Shown: positions 19,271-29,457, numbered from the stretch's first letter. The stretch: 64,000 nucleotides of DNA from Enterobacteriaceae bacterium 89 (GCA_014156375.1 RQJH01000001.1:434001-498000); one strand, 5' to 3'. Program-made: numbers and translations. The notes: generated by a model not told the origin, from the letters alone.

Positions 19271-20119
19271 ATGATCGCAATCACCGGCGCTACCGGCCAG
19301 CTTGGCCAACTCGTTATCGACAATCTGCTGAAAACCGTTCCGGCAAATCAGCTGGTCGCTATTGTGCGTAATCCGGCGAAGGCCCAGGCGCTGAGCGACC
19401 AGGGCATCACCGTTCGCCAGGGCGATTACAATGACGAAGCGTCTTTGCAGGCAGCATTGCAGGGCGTGGATAAACTGCTGCTGATCTCCGGCAGCGAAGT
19501 GGGTAAACGCGCGGCCCAACACGCCAATGCTATCCGTGCAGCAAAATCTGCCGGGGTGAAATTTATTGCCTATACCAGCCTGCTGCATGCTGATAAATCC
19601 CCGTTGGGCCTGCACGTTGAGCACGTTGCCACCGAGAAACTGCTGGCAGAATCCGACATTCCTTACGCGCTGCTGCGCAACGGCTGGTACACCGAAAACT
19701 ATCTGGCGAGCGCACCTCCGGCGATTGAACACGGTGTGTTTATTGGCGCCGCCGGTGAAGGCAAAATTGCCGCCGCGCCGCGTGCTGATTACGCCGCTGC
19801 CGCCGCTCGCGTTATCAGTGAAGACGGTCATGCCGGAAAAGTGTATGAGCTGGCAGGCGACAAAGCCTGGACGCTCAGCGAACTTTCCGCTGAACTCAGC
19901 AAGCAAAGCGGCAAGCCAGTCAGCTACCATAACCTTAGCGAAGCCGATTTCGCTGCTGCGCTGAAGGGCGTAGGTCTGCCTGCCGGTCTGGCAGATATGC
20001 TGGCGGATTCGGATGTTGGCGCTTCGAAAGGTGGTCTGTTTGACGACAGCCATACCCTGAGCAAGCTGATCAACCGTCCAACCACTCCTCTGGCAGAAAG
20101 CGTTAAAAACATCCTGTAA
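19271..20119 (+). CDS. qorB: QorB (YtfG), NAD(P)H:quinone oxidoreductase 2
   Basis: A 282-residue atypical short-chain reductase of the NmrA-like type, which reduces quinones with NADPH. The dinucleotide-binding motif GATGQLG is at residues 6-12. The E. coli protein is 286 residues and clearly similar. ATG 19271 follows GAAGGAGTCACCTC. It is divergent from ytfH, its likely redox-responsive regulator. In E. coli ytfF follows on this side, whereas here an extra AraC gene intervenes. Confidence 0.93.
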   Translation: MIAITGATGQLGQLVIDNLLKTVPANQLVAIVRNPAKAQALSDQGITVRQGDYNDEASLQAALQGVDKLLLISGSEVGKRAAQHANAIRAAKSAGVKFIAYTSLLHADKSPLGLHVEHVATEKLLAESDIPYALLRNGWYTENYLASAPPAIEHGVFIGAAGEGKIAAAPRADYAAAAARVISEDGHAGKVYELAGDKAWTLSELSAELSKQSGKPVSYHNLSEADFAAALKGVGLPAGLADMLADSDVGASKGGLFDDSHTLSKLINRPTTPLAESVKNIL

Positions 20120-20137
20120 GCGCTAATAAGTGGTGAA

Positions 20138-20177
20138 CCTGCGGGGTATCTCCGATAATCTCGGGATATTCCGCAGG
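20138..20177 (+). repeat. Long inverted repeat upstream of the AraC gene
   Basis: Arms CCTGCGG and CCGCAGG are separated by 26 bp that are themselves partly symmetric (TCCGA-TAA-TCTCGG). No T-run follows. It could be an operator for the AraC-type regulator or an RNA hairpin near its ribosome site. Confidence 0.45.
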
Positions 20178-20200
20178 AAGTCATTGTCCAGGAGAGTAGC

Positions 20201-21025
20201 GTGCAGGGCGTACCCGAGCAGTTCAGCGACGAAAAAGACAGTGCCAGCTTTCGCCATCTGGACCAGGTGCCGGGGCTGGAGCTTTATCACGCCCATATCT
20301 CCCGCTACGCCTTCGAGCCCCACACTCATGAAGCGTTCGGCATTGGCGCAATTGAGTTGGGCGCTGAACGTTTTCGCTATCGCGGTACCCAGTACGTCGC
20401 CCCGGTTAACTCCGTGGTCACCATGAATCCCGATGAGCTGCACACCGGCGAAGCCGCTACGGCGGATGGCTGGCGCTACCGGATGGTGTATCTGGAGCCT
20501 GATTTACTTGAAGAGGTGACCGGAACCCGCCACTGGTGGTTCAGCGAGGTGGTGCGCGACGATGCTTTACGCTCATCGCAGCTGTGCCAGCTGATTTATG
20601 GCCTGTGGAACACACCCGACCCGCTGGCGCAAAAAGGGCTGCTGCTCGATCTTATCGATACCTTCCGCCCGTTCGCCCACCATGCGCCGCCTGCGCAGGA
20701 AGGCGCTCACCGCTTTGAGCTGATTCGCGATTATCTGCACGATAACTATATGCAGACCATCACCCTTGACGAATTAGCCAGCGTGGTGGCACTCAGTCCT
20801 TATCATTTCCAGCGCCAGTTCAAGGCGCGCTATCACGTCACGCCGCATCAGATGCTGATGGCGATCCGCCTGTGGCGAGCGAAAGATTTTCTGACCCGTG
20901 GCATGCCTGCGGCGGAAGTAGCTGCGGCAACGGGCCTCACCGATCAGTCTCATCTGACCCGCGCCTTTACCCGCCGCTACGGTATTACTCCCGTACGCTA
21001 TCAGAAGCAGGTTTTCCCGCGCTGA
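20201..21025 (+). CDS. AraC-family transcriptional regulator with N-terminal cupin domain
   Basis: A 274-residue protein starting at GTG 20201 behind CAGGAGAG. The N-terminal half contains a cupin-like sensing domain with HTHEAFGIG and later DELHTG. The C-terminal half (about residues 165-270) holds two helix-turn-helices, including LDELASVVALSPYHFQRQFK and AAEVAAATGLTDQSHLTRAF. It is placed between qorB and ytfF, where E. coli has no gene. The 73-bp gap to ytfF suggests it could regulate that exporter. Ligand and targets are unknown. Confidence 0.85.
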   Translation: MQGVPEQFSDEKDSASFRHLDQVPGLELYHAHISRYAFEPHTHEAFGIGAIELGAERFRYRGTQYVAPVNSVVTMNPDELHTGEAATADGWRYRMVYLEPDLLEEVTGTRHWWFSEVVRDDALRSSQLCQLIYGLWNTPDPLAQKGLLLDLIDTFRPFAHHAPPAQEGAHRFELIRDYLHDNYMQTITLDELASVVALSPYHFQRQFKARYHVTPHQMLMAIRLWRAKDFLTRGMPAAEVAAATGLTDQSHLTRAFTRRYGITPVRYQKQVFPR

Positions 21026-21098
21026 TGCGCAACCTCATACAATACGGCCCAACCTTTTACTTTCTACACTTCTCGTCTGAACAGAGAAGGTGCTGAAA

Positions 21099-22073
21099 AT
21101 GATGAGTGGTGTGCTGTACGCCCTGCTGGCAGGGTTGATGTGGGGATTAATTTTCGTCGGACCGCTGCTGGTGCCGGATTATCCGGCGGTATTGCAGTCG
21201 ATGGGCCGCTACCTGGCCTTAGGGCTCATCGCCCTGCCGCTGGCCTGGCTGGGGCGCGCCCGGCTGAAGCAATTGAACAGAAGCGACTGGCTGACCGCAC
21301 TGGCTCTGACCATGATGGGCAATCTGATTTATTACGTTTGTCTTGCCAGCGCCATTCAGCGCGCTGGCGCGCCCGTTTCAACCATGATTATCGGCACGCT
21401 GCCGGTGGTGATCCCGGTGTTCGCCAATCTGCTTTACAGCAAGCGGGATGGCAAAATCTCCTGGCGAAAAATGGCCCCGGCTCTGCTTTGTATCGCCATT
21501 GGCCTTAGCTGTGTGAATATCGCTGAACTGCAGCACGGCCTGCCGGATTTCAGCTGGTGGCGCTATGGCAGCGGCATTGGGCTGGCGCTGGTTTCCGTTG
21601 TTTGCTGGGCGTGGTACGCGCTGCGCAATGCCCGCTGGCTGCGGGAAAACCCGGATAAGAATCCGATGATGTGGGCCACGGCACAGGCGCTGGTCACGCT
21701 GCCGGTTTCGCTGCTGGGCTATGTGCTCGCCTGCCTGTGGCTCGGGCGTGAAGGACAATCCTTCCCGCTACCGTTTGGCCCGCGCCCAGTCGTGTTTATC
21801 ACGCTGATGATAGCCATTGCGGTTCTGTGCTCCTGGGTCGGCGCGCTGTGCTGGAACATTGCCAGCCAACGCCTGCCGACGGTGATCGTTGGCCCGCTGA
21901 TTGTCTTCGAAACGCTGGCGGGGCTGCTCTACACCTTCCTGCTCCGCCAGAGCCTGCCGCCGCTGTTAACGCTTTCGGGCATCACCTTACTTGTCGTTGG
22001 GGTGATCATCGCCGTGCGGGCAAAACCGGAAAAACCGCGGCTGCAGTCCTTGCAGGAAGACACCGTCAGATAG
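21099..22073 (+). CDS. ytfF: YtfF, DMT (EamA) family inner-membrane transporter
   Basis: A 324-residue polytopic protein with about ten hydrophobic helices in two EamA repeats. ATG 21099 is 8 nt after AGAAGG; the earlier GTG lies inside the ribosome site. Recognisable as E. coli YtfF by sequence (GVLYALLAGLMWGLIFVGPL) and by position next to ytfE. The substrate is unknown; DMT members usually export metabolites. It shares no obvious terminator with ytfE downstream. Confidence 0.9.
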   Translation: MMSGVLYALLAGLMWGLIFVGPLLVPDYPAVLQSMGRYLALGLIALPLAWLGRARLKQLNRSDWLTALALTMMGNLIYYVCLASAIQRAGAPVSTMIIGTLPVVIPVFANLLYSKRDGKISWRKMAPALLCIAIGLSCVNIAELQHGLPDFSWWRYGSGIGLALVSVVCWAWYALRNARWLRENPDKNPMMWATAQALVTLPVSLLGYVLACLWLGREGQSFPLPFGPRPVVFITLMIAIAVLCSWVGALCWNIASQRLPTVIVGPLIVFETLAGLLYTFLLRQSLPPLLTLSGITLLVVGVIIAVRAKPEKPRLQSLQEDTVR

Positions 22074-22107
22074 TGCCTTATTCCTTTAGGGGTATTCCCT
22101 TATCTTA

Positions 22108-22130
22108 AAGATGCATTTAATATGCATCTT
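22108..22130. promoter_or_regulatory. NsrR operator in the ytfE promoter
   Basis: AAGATGCATTT-A-ATATGCATCTT is an 11-1-11 inverted repeat with a single mismatch and matches the NsrR consensus. It overlaps the TAATAT -10-like region and is 26 bp upstream of the ytfE start. The regulator gene nsrR is in this window at 44457-44882. Confidence 0.9.
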
Positions 22131-22155
22131 ATACTTTCAAGATGAGGTAACGGCT

Positions 22156-22818
22156 ATGGCCTATCGCGATCAACCCCTGGGTGAACTGGCACTCTCTATT
22201 CCACGTGCGTCCGCCCTGTTCCGTCAATACGACATGGACTACTGCTGCGGCGGTAAACAAACGCTGGAACGTGCCGCGGCGCGCAAAGAACTGGATGTGG
22301 CAGTGATTGAGGCCGAGCTGGCTAAACTTGCTGAAGCGCCCATCGAGAAAGACTGGCGCATCACGCCGCTGGCGGAGATCATTGACCATATTATTGTGCG
22401 CTACCACGACCGCCACCGCGAACAGCTGCCGGAGCTGATCCTGCAGGCCACCAAAGTTGAACGTGTACATGCCGACAAACCTAACGTGCCGCGCGGCCTG
22501 GCTAAATACCTGACGGCTCTGCATCAGGAGCTTTCCAGTCATATGATGAAAGAAGAGCAGATCCTGTTCCCGATGATCAAACAAGGGATGGGCAGCCAGG
22601 CGATGGGGCCGATCAGCGTGATGGAAAGCGAGCATGATGACGCAGGTGAACTGGTGGAAGTGATCAAACACGTCACCCAGAATGTGACGCCGCCGCCGGA
22701 AGCCTGCACTACCTGGAAAGCGATGTATAACGGCATTAATGAGATGATTGACGATCTGATGGAACACATCAGTCTGGAAAACAACGTGCTGTTCCCACGG
22801 GCTTTGGCTGGGGAATAA
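22156..22818 (+). CDS. ytfE: YtfE (Ric), di-iron protein for repair of nitrosatively damaged iron-sulfur clusters
   Basis: The 220-residue protein equals the E. coli length. The N-terminal ScdA domain has the conserved MDYCCGG motif, and the C-terminal hemerythrin-like domain has histidine and glutamate ligands (for example DRHRE, HMMKEE, SEHDD, HISLENN). ATG 22156 follows GAGGTAACGGCT; an upstream frame to 22111 is rejected. It acts in the cytosol under nitric-oxide stress. A near-perfect NsrR site precedes it, and a REP element follows. Confidence 0.96.
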   Translation: MAYRDQPLGELALSIPRASALFRQYDMDYCCGGKQTLERAAARKELDVAVIEAELAKLAEAPIEKDWRITPLAEIIDHIIVRYHDRHREQLPELILQATKVERVHADKPNVPRGLAKYLTALHQELSSHMMKEEQILFPMIKQGMGSQAMGPISVMESEHDDAGELVEVIKHVTQNVTPPPEACTTWKAMYNGINEMIDDLMEHISLENNVLFPRALAGE

Positions 22819-22824
22819 AGAAAA

Positions 22825-22896
22825 TGCCCGGTGGCGCTAGCGCTTACCGAGCCTACAAATTTTCGTAGGCCCGTGTAAACGAAGTGCCACCGGGCA
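22825..22896. repeat. REP/BIME-type inverted repeat between ytfE and cycA
   Basis: Arms TGCCCGGTGGCGC and GTGCCACCGGGCA flank GAGCCTACA...CGTAGGCCCG. It lies between convergent genes and is the same type as 17360-17438 and 40971-41045. Confidence 0.85.
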
Positions 22897-22910
22897 ACAG
22901 ATGTTTTAAC

Positions 22911-24314
22911 TTACTTAGCTAATCTTTTCTTACCGGCGTACAACCAGCCCAGCCCCAGCACGATAAACCACAGCGGCGTAACGATCAGCGCCTGACGGGT
23001 ATCATCTTCCAGAGTCAGCAGCACCAGCACGAACACGAAGAACGCCATACAAACCCAGCACATCAGCTTGCCGAGCGGCATTTTGTATTTTGACGCAGCG
23101 TGCAGCTGCGGGCGCTGTTTACGGTAGACCAGATACGAACACAGAATAATGGTCCACACGAACATAAACAGGATTGCGGAAACGGTGGTGATCATGGTGA
23201 ACGCGGCAATGGCGCTTGGGTTCACGTAGAGCATTACCACGCCGCCCAGCAGGCAGATACAGGAGAAGGTCAGCCCTTTTGCCGGTACCGCGCGTTTTGA
23301 CAGCTTAGCGAACGCTTTTGGTGCTACGCCATCCTGCGCCAGACCGAACAGCATACGGCTGGTTGAGAACACGCCGCTGTTGGCCGAAGAAGCCGCAGAG
23401 GTCAGCACCACAAAGTTGATGATACTCGCCGCCGCAGGCAGCCCCACCAGCACGAACAGTTCCACGAACGGGCTCTTATCCGGTACCACCGAACTCCATG
23501 GCGTCACGGACATAATGACGATCAGCGCGAACACGTAGAACATAATGATACGAATCGGAATGGAGTTAATCGCGCGCGGCAGGGATTTCTCCGGATCTTT
23601 GGTTTCTGCGGCTGTGGTGCCGACCAGCTCAATCCCCACAAAGGCGAAGACCGCTATCTGGAAGCCTGCAAAGAAGCCGCTGATGCCTTTCGGGAACCAG
23701 CCGCCATCGTTCCACAGGTGGTCGAATGAGGCCTGCACGCCCGATGGCGAAGTGAAGTGTGTCATCACCATCACCAGACCGACAATCACCAGCCCGACGA
23801 TAGCTACGATTTTGATCATCGCAAACCAGAACTCCATCTCACCGAACATCTTCACGGTGGCGAGGTTAAGCCCCAGCAGCAGTAAGATCACCGCAAGCGA
23901 CGCCACCCAGTCGGAAAGACCGGGGAACCAGAATTGTGCATACGAGGTAATGGCTACCACGTCTGCCATTCCCGTCACCACCCAGCAGAACCAGTAGGTC
24001 CAGCCGGTAAAATAGCCCGCCCACGGACCGAGCAGGTCAGCGGCGAAATCGCTAAAAGATTTGTATTCGAGATTCGACAACAGCAGTTCGCCCATTGCGC
24101 GCATCACGAAAAAGAGCATAAAGCCGATGATCATATAGACAAAGATGATCGACGGACCAGCAAGGCTGATGGTTTTGCCCGAGCCCATAAACAGCCCGGT
24201 ACCGATAGCCCCGCCGATGGCGATAAGCTGAATATGCCGGTTGGTGAGATTACGCCGAAGCGACTGCTCTGTCTCTGCCTCTTCGCCGGCAGCGACTTTT
24301 ACCTGATCTACCAT
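22911..24314 (-). CDS. cycA: CycA, D-serine/D-alanine/glycine:proton symporter
   Basis: A 467-residue amino-acid permease of the APC superfamily with twelve hydrophobic segments. The first permease motif is AIGGAIGTGLFMGSG, near residue 35. E. coli CycA (470 residues) imports glycine, D-serine and D-alanine and is the route for D-cycloserine uptake. ATG 24314 follows AGGAAGAAAATCAC. The leader is strongly C/A-rich and matches a GcvB small-RNA target. Confidence 0.95.
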   Translation of the reverse strand: MVDQVKVAAGEEAETEQSLRRNLTNRHIQLIAIGGAIGTGLFMGSGKTISLAGPSIIFVYMIIGFMLFFVMRAMGELLLSNLEYKSFSDFAADLLGPWAGYFTGWTYWFCWVVTGMADVVAITSYAQFWFPGLSDWVASLAVILLLLGLNLATVKMFGEMEFWFAMIKIVAIVGLVIVGLVMVMTHFTSPSGVQASFDHLWNDGGWFPKGISGFFAGFQIAVFAFVGIELVGTTAAETKDPEKSLPRAINSIPIRIIMFYVFALIVIMSVTPWSSVVPDKSPFVELFVLVGLPAAASIINFVVLTSAASSANSGVFSTSRMLFGLAQDGVAPKAFAKLSKRAVPAKGLTFSCICLLGGVVMLYVNPSAIAAFTMITTVSAILFMFVWTIILCSYLVYRKQRPQLHAASKYKMPLGKLMCWVCMAFFVFVLVLLTLEDDTRQALIVTPLWFIVLGLGWLYAGKKRLAK

Positions 24315-24319
24315 GTGAT

Positions 24320-24350
24320 TTTCTTCCTGTTGTTCCTGTTGTGTTGTGCT
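24320..24350 (-). promoter_or_regulatory. GcvB small-RNA target (CA-rich leader of cycA)
   Basis: The cycA leader on the minus strand contains CACAACACAACAGGAACAAC just upstream of the ribosome site. This is the C/A-repeat type bound by the GU-rich seed of GcvB. GcvB control of cycA is established in E. coli. The rest of the cycA-fklB gap (24351-24590) is AT-rich promoter DNA with no gene seen. Confidence 0.7.
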
Positions 24351-24590
24351 GGCTCTTTGGCCATTGAATACATCTGTCGATGTTTCATTTTTTAAGACTT
24401 ATCGATAGTAGGTAAGAATCGGCGGGATGAATACTATGAAATGAATATAATGTTAATAAGATGTTTAAAGTGAGTGTTATATCACTCTGTCACCGCGAAA
24501 CAGGTCACAAAAATACACTGACTTCGGCGTAAAGCAAGATTAAATGCTAACAAATTTCTAACTTAAGGATTTCGCGCTGATTTTTAGGCT

Positions 24591-24612
24591 CCTCTCCCGC
24601 GAACGGGAGAGG
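24591..24612. repeat. Palindromic CCTCTCCC-type element downstream of fklB
   Basis: CCTCTCCCG-CGAA-CGGGAGAGG is a perfect stem between the convergently oriented stop of fklB and the cycA promoter. No T-run follows it on the fklB strand. The same CCCTCTCCC/GGGAGAGGG motif is present three times at 41826-41950. Confidence 0.7.
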
Positions 24613-24623
24613 ATTCAGCGGAC

Positions 24624-25244
24624 TCAGACGATGTCGAGCAGTTCGACTTCGAAGACCAGGGTGCTGAAAGGAGGGATCGACGCGCCAGCGCCACGCTCGC
24701 CGTAAGCGAGGTTGTGAGGAATGGTCAGTTCCCACTTGGAACCGACTGGCATCAGGGTCAGCGCTTCAATCCAGCCAGCGATCACGCCGTTAACCGGGAA
24801 TTCAGCTGGTTCACCACGTGCCACGGAGCTGTCGAACACGGTACCGTCGATCAGCTTACCGGTGTAGTGCACGCGAACGTGGTCGGTGCGCGCCGGGATA
24901 GCGCCTTCACCCTGGGTCAGAACGCGGAACTGCAGGCCGGATTCGGTGCTGCTTACGCCTTCTTTCTCACGGTTTTCTTCGAGGTATTTCACACCTTCAG
25001 CCGCCATGGATTCGAAACGCTCACGACGCACGGCGTCAGCACGTTCGTGGATCTCACGCAGCGCGCGATGTACCACATCCACTGGAACCTGTGGTTGTTT
25101 GCCTTCCAGCGCATCGGCAATACCAGCGACCAGTGCTTCCGGCAGCAGGCCCTGCAGGCCGGATTCGCTGAGCTGTTGTCCTACCTGGAGGCCGATTCCG
25201 TAACTAGCCTGTGCTTCAATGGTGTCAAAAGTCGGGGTTGCCAT
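24624..25244 (-). CDS. fklB: FklB, FKBP-type peptidyl-prolyl cis-trans isomerase (FKBP22)
   Basis: The 206-residue protein equals E. coli FklB. An N-terminal helical dimerisation domain covers about residues 1-90 and a C-terminal FKBP catalytic domain about residues 105-206. The latter has [16 protein letters not shown], the active-site VIAGWIEAL and [23 protein letters not shown]. The ATG at 25244 follows GAAAGGAAAGACC; the frame continues to 25346 but lacks a better start. It assists proline isomerisation during folding, probably in the cytosol. It is divergent from ytfB. Confidence 0.96.
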   Translation of the reverse strand: MATPTFDTIEAQASYGIGLQVGQQLSESGLQGLLPEALVAGIADALEGKQPQVPVDVVHRALREIHERADAVRRERFESMAAEGVKYLEENREKEGVSSTESGLQFRVLTQGEGAIPARTDHVRVHYTGKLIDGTVFDSSVARGEPAEFPVNGVIAGWIEALTLMPVGSKWELTIPHNLAYGERGAGASIPPFSTLVFEVELLDIV

Positions 25245-25376
25245 GGTCTTTCCTTTCATCGGATAAAAATCAGCGGGAAGCATATCAGCCCTGCCGCATT
25301 GGGTAAAACTTTGTCCCGGCAAAATAATGTATATACTGAGGGACAAAACAGGGAAACGCGGAGCAGGAGGTTACCC

Positions 25377-26048
25377 ATGCCCGGGCGATTCGCACTAAAA
25401 CAGACTTTGCAGACACTCTGGCACGCGCCGGATAACTTTCGACTGATGGATCCGCTGCCTCCGCTGCACCGTCGTGGCATTATCGCAGGCTTTGCGCTGG
25501 TGATTGTCGGCTTTCTGCTTCCCTCTGGTGACAATACCACGCAGCTGCCTGCTACCCGTGAAGCGCAGCTCGATATGCAGTCGCAGTCCCAGCCGCAGCA
25601 GGGCAACCTGCAACAACCCCTGCCACCGATTGTCTCTTCTCCGCCGGTGAACGATCCGGGCCAGGCCGCGCCAGAAGCGCCGGAAGTGGTACAGGAAGAT
25701 CAGCCGGACGACCAGCCCGCAATCCAGCAGCAAAGCCAGTCGCAGTCTCAACCAGCCCAGGCACAGTCCGCGCCAGGCATTGAGCAACAGTGGCGCTCTT
25801 ACCGCGTTGAGCCGGGTAAAACGCTGGCTCAGCTGTTCCGCGATCACAATCTGCCAGCCACCGACGTCTATGCCATGTCCAAAGTGGAAGGAGCAGGCAA
25901 GCCGCTGAGCTCGTTACAGGCAGGCCAGATGATTCAGGTTCGCCAGAACGCCAACGGCGTGGTCACCGGGCTGACTATCGATAACGGCAGCGGACAGCAG
26001 GTGCTGTTTACCCGTCAGTCAGACGGCAGCTATATTCGCGCCCGTTAA
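25377..26048 (+). CDS. ytfB: YtfB, OapA-family cell-division/envelope protein
   Basis: A 223-residue bitopic protein with a cytosolic N-terminus, one membrane helix at about residues 36-55 (RRGIIAGFALVIVGFLLP), a long Gln/Pro-rich periplasmic linker and a C-terminal LysM/OapA-like domain (WRSYRVEPGKTLAQLFRDHNL). E. coli YtfB (212 residues) localises to the septum and influences division. ATG 25377 follows GGAGCAGGAGGTTACCC. The in-frame open region upstream to 24714 is the antisense of fklB and is not coding. The linker is longer than in E. coli. Confidence 0.92.
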   Translation: MPGRFALKQTLQTLWHAPDNFRLMDPLPPLHRRGIIAGFALVIVGFLLPSGDNTTQLPATREAQLDMQSQSQPQQGNLQQPLPPIVSSPPVNDPGQAAPEAPEVVQEDQPDDQPAIQQQSQSQSQPAQAQSAPGIEQQWRSYRVEPGKTLAQLFRDHNLPATDVYAMSKVEGAGKPLSSLQAGQMIQVRQNANGVVTGLTIDNGSGQQVLFTRQSDGSYIRAR

Positions 26049-26082
26049 TCCTTCGCCCGGTGGTTCTTCTGCCGGGCCATTC

Positions 26083-27012
26083 TCAAGCGCTTCGCTTATT
26101 GACCCACCAAATTCCCGAACAGACCAGCACCAGCGCCAGCGCGTATTTCCATTCCAGAATCGTCTCGCCCAGGAAAATCCCCGACAGCACGGTTCCGGCC
26201 ACCGGAATCACAAAGTTAAACGGTGCAATCATGCTGACCCGGTTGTATTTGAGCAGCGTGCTCCAGAGGGCGAAGGCCACGGAGGAGAGCAGCGTCAGAT
26301 AGCCCAGCACCGCCACGGATTCAAAGCCGTGGAAAGTTAGCGTGCCGCCACAGAGATAGCCACCGGCAACCAGCGCCGCACCGCCAATGCCCAACTGCCA
26401 GCCGGTCATTACGGTCGGATCTACCGTCTGAGAAATTCGCTTTCCATAGAGCGTGGCCGCCGACAGGATAAAGGCCGCCAGCACCACAAAGCCATCACCC
26501 TGCCAGACGAAACTAAAATCCATCAGCGAATGGCTGAAGTTCACCAGCATCACCCCGGCGAAACCGAGTACACAGCCGATGGTCTTGTTGTAGCTGAGCT
26601 TATCGTTCTGATAAATAAAGTGCGCCAGCAGCACGCTGAAAAAGGTGCCGGTGGCGTTCATGATCGAACCTTTCACCCCGGTGGTGAATGCCAGACCAAT
26701 ATAGAAAATAGCGTACTGAATGGAGGTTTGCGTCAGACCCAGCAGCGTCAGCTGACCAAACTGGTGACCGCTGAGGCGCGCAATCGGCTTGCGCTGTGCC
26801 ATCGCAAAAAGCAGCAGCAACAGCCCGGCAAACAGGAAGCGGTAACCGGCAAAAATAATTTTCGAAGGGATGTCATCGGTGGCTATCTGGAAGATTTCAT
26901 AACCGTTTTTGATTGCGGGATAAGAGCTTCCCCACAGCAGACAACAGAGCGTTGCTCCTGCGTAGACGACATTCTTACGGGTAAAAATTGGGGCGGGTGT
27001 AACCATTTCCAT
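26083..27012 (-). CDS. DMT/EamA-family transporter
   Basis: A polytopic protein of about 309 residues with two EamA repeats (for example LLWGSSYPAIKNGYEI near the start and a second AFALWSTLLKYNRVSMIAPFNFVIPV repeat). The start is uncertain: ATG 27012 and 27006 are both possible and neither has a strong ribosome site. It lies between ytfB and the rplI terminator, where E. coli carries yjfZ/ytfA remnants. It differs from YtfF at 21099. Likely a metabolite exporter; substrate unknown. Confidence 0.82.
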   Translation of the reverse strand: MEMVTPAPIFTRKNVVYAGATLCCLLWGSSYPAIKNGYEIFQIATDDIPSKIIFAGYRFLFAGLLLLLFAMAQRKPIARLSGHQFGQLTLLGLTQTSIQYAIFYIGLAFTTGVKGSIMNATGTFFSVLLAHFIYQNDKLSYNKTIGCVLGFAGVMLVNFSHSLMDFSFVWQGDGFVVLAAFILSAATLYGKRISQTVDPTVMTGWQLGIGGAALVAGGYLCGGTLTFHGFESVAVLGYLTLLSSVAFALWSTLLKYNRVSMIAPFNFVIPVAGTVLSGIFLGETILEWKYALALVLVCSGIWWVNKRSA

Positions 27013-27102
27013 CGACGGCACCAGAAGTAAAATCGCGTTTTGATTTATTATCCTGAAACAGCCTGGCAATATCTACCATACAAGTGAAAAAGTGTGGCGC
27101 AG

Positions 27103-27131
27103 AAAAGCAAAACGCCGGCACAAGGCCGGCG
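27103..27131 (-). terminator. Terminator of the rpsF-priB-rpsR-rplI operon
   Basis: On the minus strand CGCCGGC-CTTGT-GCCGGCG is followed by TTTTGCTTTT. It is 27 bp after the rplI stop. Confidence 0.93.
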
Positions 27132-27157
27132 CTTCGTCGTTACAGTAGAGTAAAAAA

Positions 27158-27619
<462 letters not shown>

Positions 27620-27646
27620 TTAAAGTCGTTAATAGACGGCGGCCGA

Positions 27647-28193
<547 letters not shown>

Positions 28194-28198
28194 CAGGA

Positions 28199-28612
<414 letters not shown>

Positions 28613-28619
28613 TTATTCA

Positions 28620-28654
28620 GCCTCCTGTCTGGGTCAGCCGCGGCCCATGGAGGC
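28620..28654 (-). promoter_or_regulatory. S6:S18 autoregulatory leader hairpin
   Basis: On the transcript GCCUCC and GGAGGC pair around an inner GGG/CCC stem whose loop contains CCG, resembling the conserved bacterial rpsF leader bound by the S6:S18 complex. It ends 25 nt before the rpsF start. Assigned from conserved features only. Confidence 0.6.
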
Positions 28655-28693
28655 AAGGAACGTGTTAAAGGGCGGCTGAAAAATTGACGCGTA

Positions 28694-28722
28694 ATCATAC
28701 TTGCCCCCCCTGAGAAACTCAA
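28694..28722 (-). promoter_or_regulatory. Sigma-70 promoter of the rpsF operon
   Basis: On the minus strand TTGAGT (28722-28717) and TATGAT (28699-28694) are separated by 17 bp. It lies about 100 bp upstream of rpsF, leaving room for the leader hairpin. Confidence 0.7.
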
Positions 28723-28903
28723 GATGATTGCACAAATAATTCGCACGAAGGGCAAAGTGAAGGCCGGTCAGTGGGTTAAAATTGAGCAATAAGGAATGCG
28801 CCATTTTTTTGAACAACTGCATCAGAAATGGTCGCTTAAAAAACAACAGGCAGCGATTACACTTTAATCAGACCCCATCTGAAGCCAGAAGGAGCCCTCA
28901 ATC

Positions 28904-29097
28904 TATACCTGGATAATTCGAGTTGCAGGACAAAGTGGCTTTGCCACTTTGAACAGCGCTTGCGCTGGCCCTGAAAGGGTGAGGCCAATTGGCCGAATCA
29001 CGCGGCAAGGGAGCTCATCCCCAGGAGCTTACTTTAGTAAGTGACTGGGGTGAGTGAGTGCAGCCAACGCACCTGCAGCTTGAAGTATACGGGTATA
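28904..29097. repeat. 194-bp MITE-like repeat with 26-bp terminal inverted repeats
   Basis: The ends TATACCTGGATAATTCGAG... and ...CTTGAAGTATACGGGTATA are imperfect 26-bp inverted repeats, both running into TGCAGG. The interior holds further stems: AAAGTGGC/GCCACTTT, and CCCCAG...CTTACT/AGTAAG...CTGGGG. It has no coding capacity. I recognise this as a dispersed enterobacterial intergenic element, non-autonomous by appearance. It fills most of the rpsF-yjfY gap. The remaining bases 28723-28903 show no gene. Confidence 0.8.
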
Positions 29098-29126
29098 AAC
29101 GTAGCAGGCTGTAGGGAGTAACTATT

Positions 29127-29414
29127 ATGAAACGCATCATGAAAAACATCGCAATCGCCGTACTGGCTACAGTTTTGCTTAGCGCAAACGCGATGGCAGC
29201 CATCAAAATCGACAGCCGTCAGGCCAGAAATATGGACAATGTGCAGAGCTTAGGCGTGATTTACATCAACCATAATATCGCCACCGAAAGTGAAGCCGTT
29301 CAAGCCTTGAGTGATGAGAGTGACGTCCGTGGCGCCAAATACTTTCACCCAATCCTTCTTCATGAACCCGGCAGCAATGGGCTAATACACGCCAGCGCTG
29401 AAGTGTACCGCTAG
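29127..29414 (+). CDS. yjfY: YjfY, DUF1471 (YhcN/BhsA) family periplasmic stress protein
   Basis: A 95-residue exported protein with a signal peptide ending at about ANAMA-A (residue 25). The DUF1471 fold follows, with SLGVIYINHNIATESEAVQALSDE and GAKYFHPI. ATG 29127 has GGAGTAACTATT upstream; ATG 29139 is an alternative. Family members respond to biofilm and envelope stress. It lies directly after the MITE-like repeat and before a strong terminator. Two more DUF1471 genes, bsmA and yjfN, lie at 37.1-37.8 kb. Confidence 0.87.
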   Translation: MKRIMKNIAIAVLATVLLSANAMAAIKIDSRQARNMDNVQSLGVIYINHNIATESEAVQALSDESDVRGAKYFHPILLHEPGSNGLIHASAEVYR

Positions 29415-29457
29415 CACCAGGACAACACGAAACGCACTTTGCCATAGTTGATATTCT

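Noticed and set aside
24714-25376. Long plus-strand open frame upstream of ytfB, continuous with it
   Set aside because: It is the antisense of fklB; the ytfB homology begins at ATG 25377, which has a strong ribosome site.
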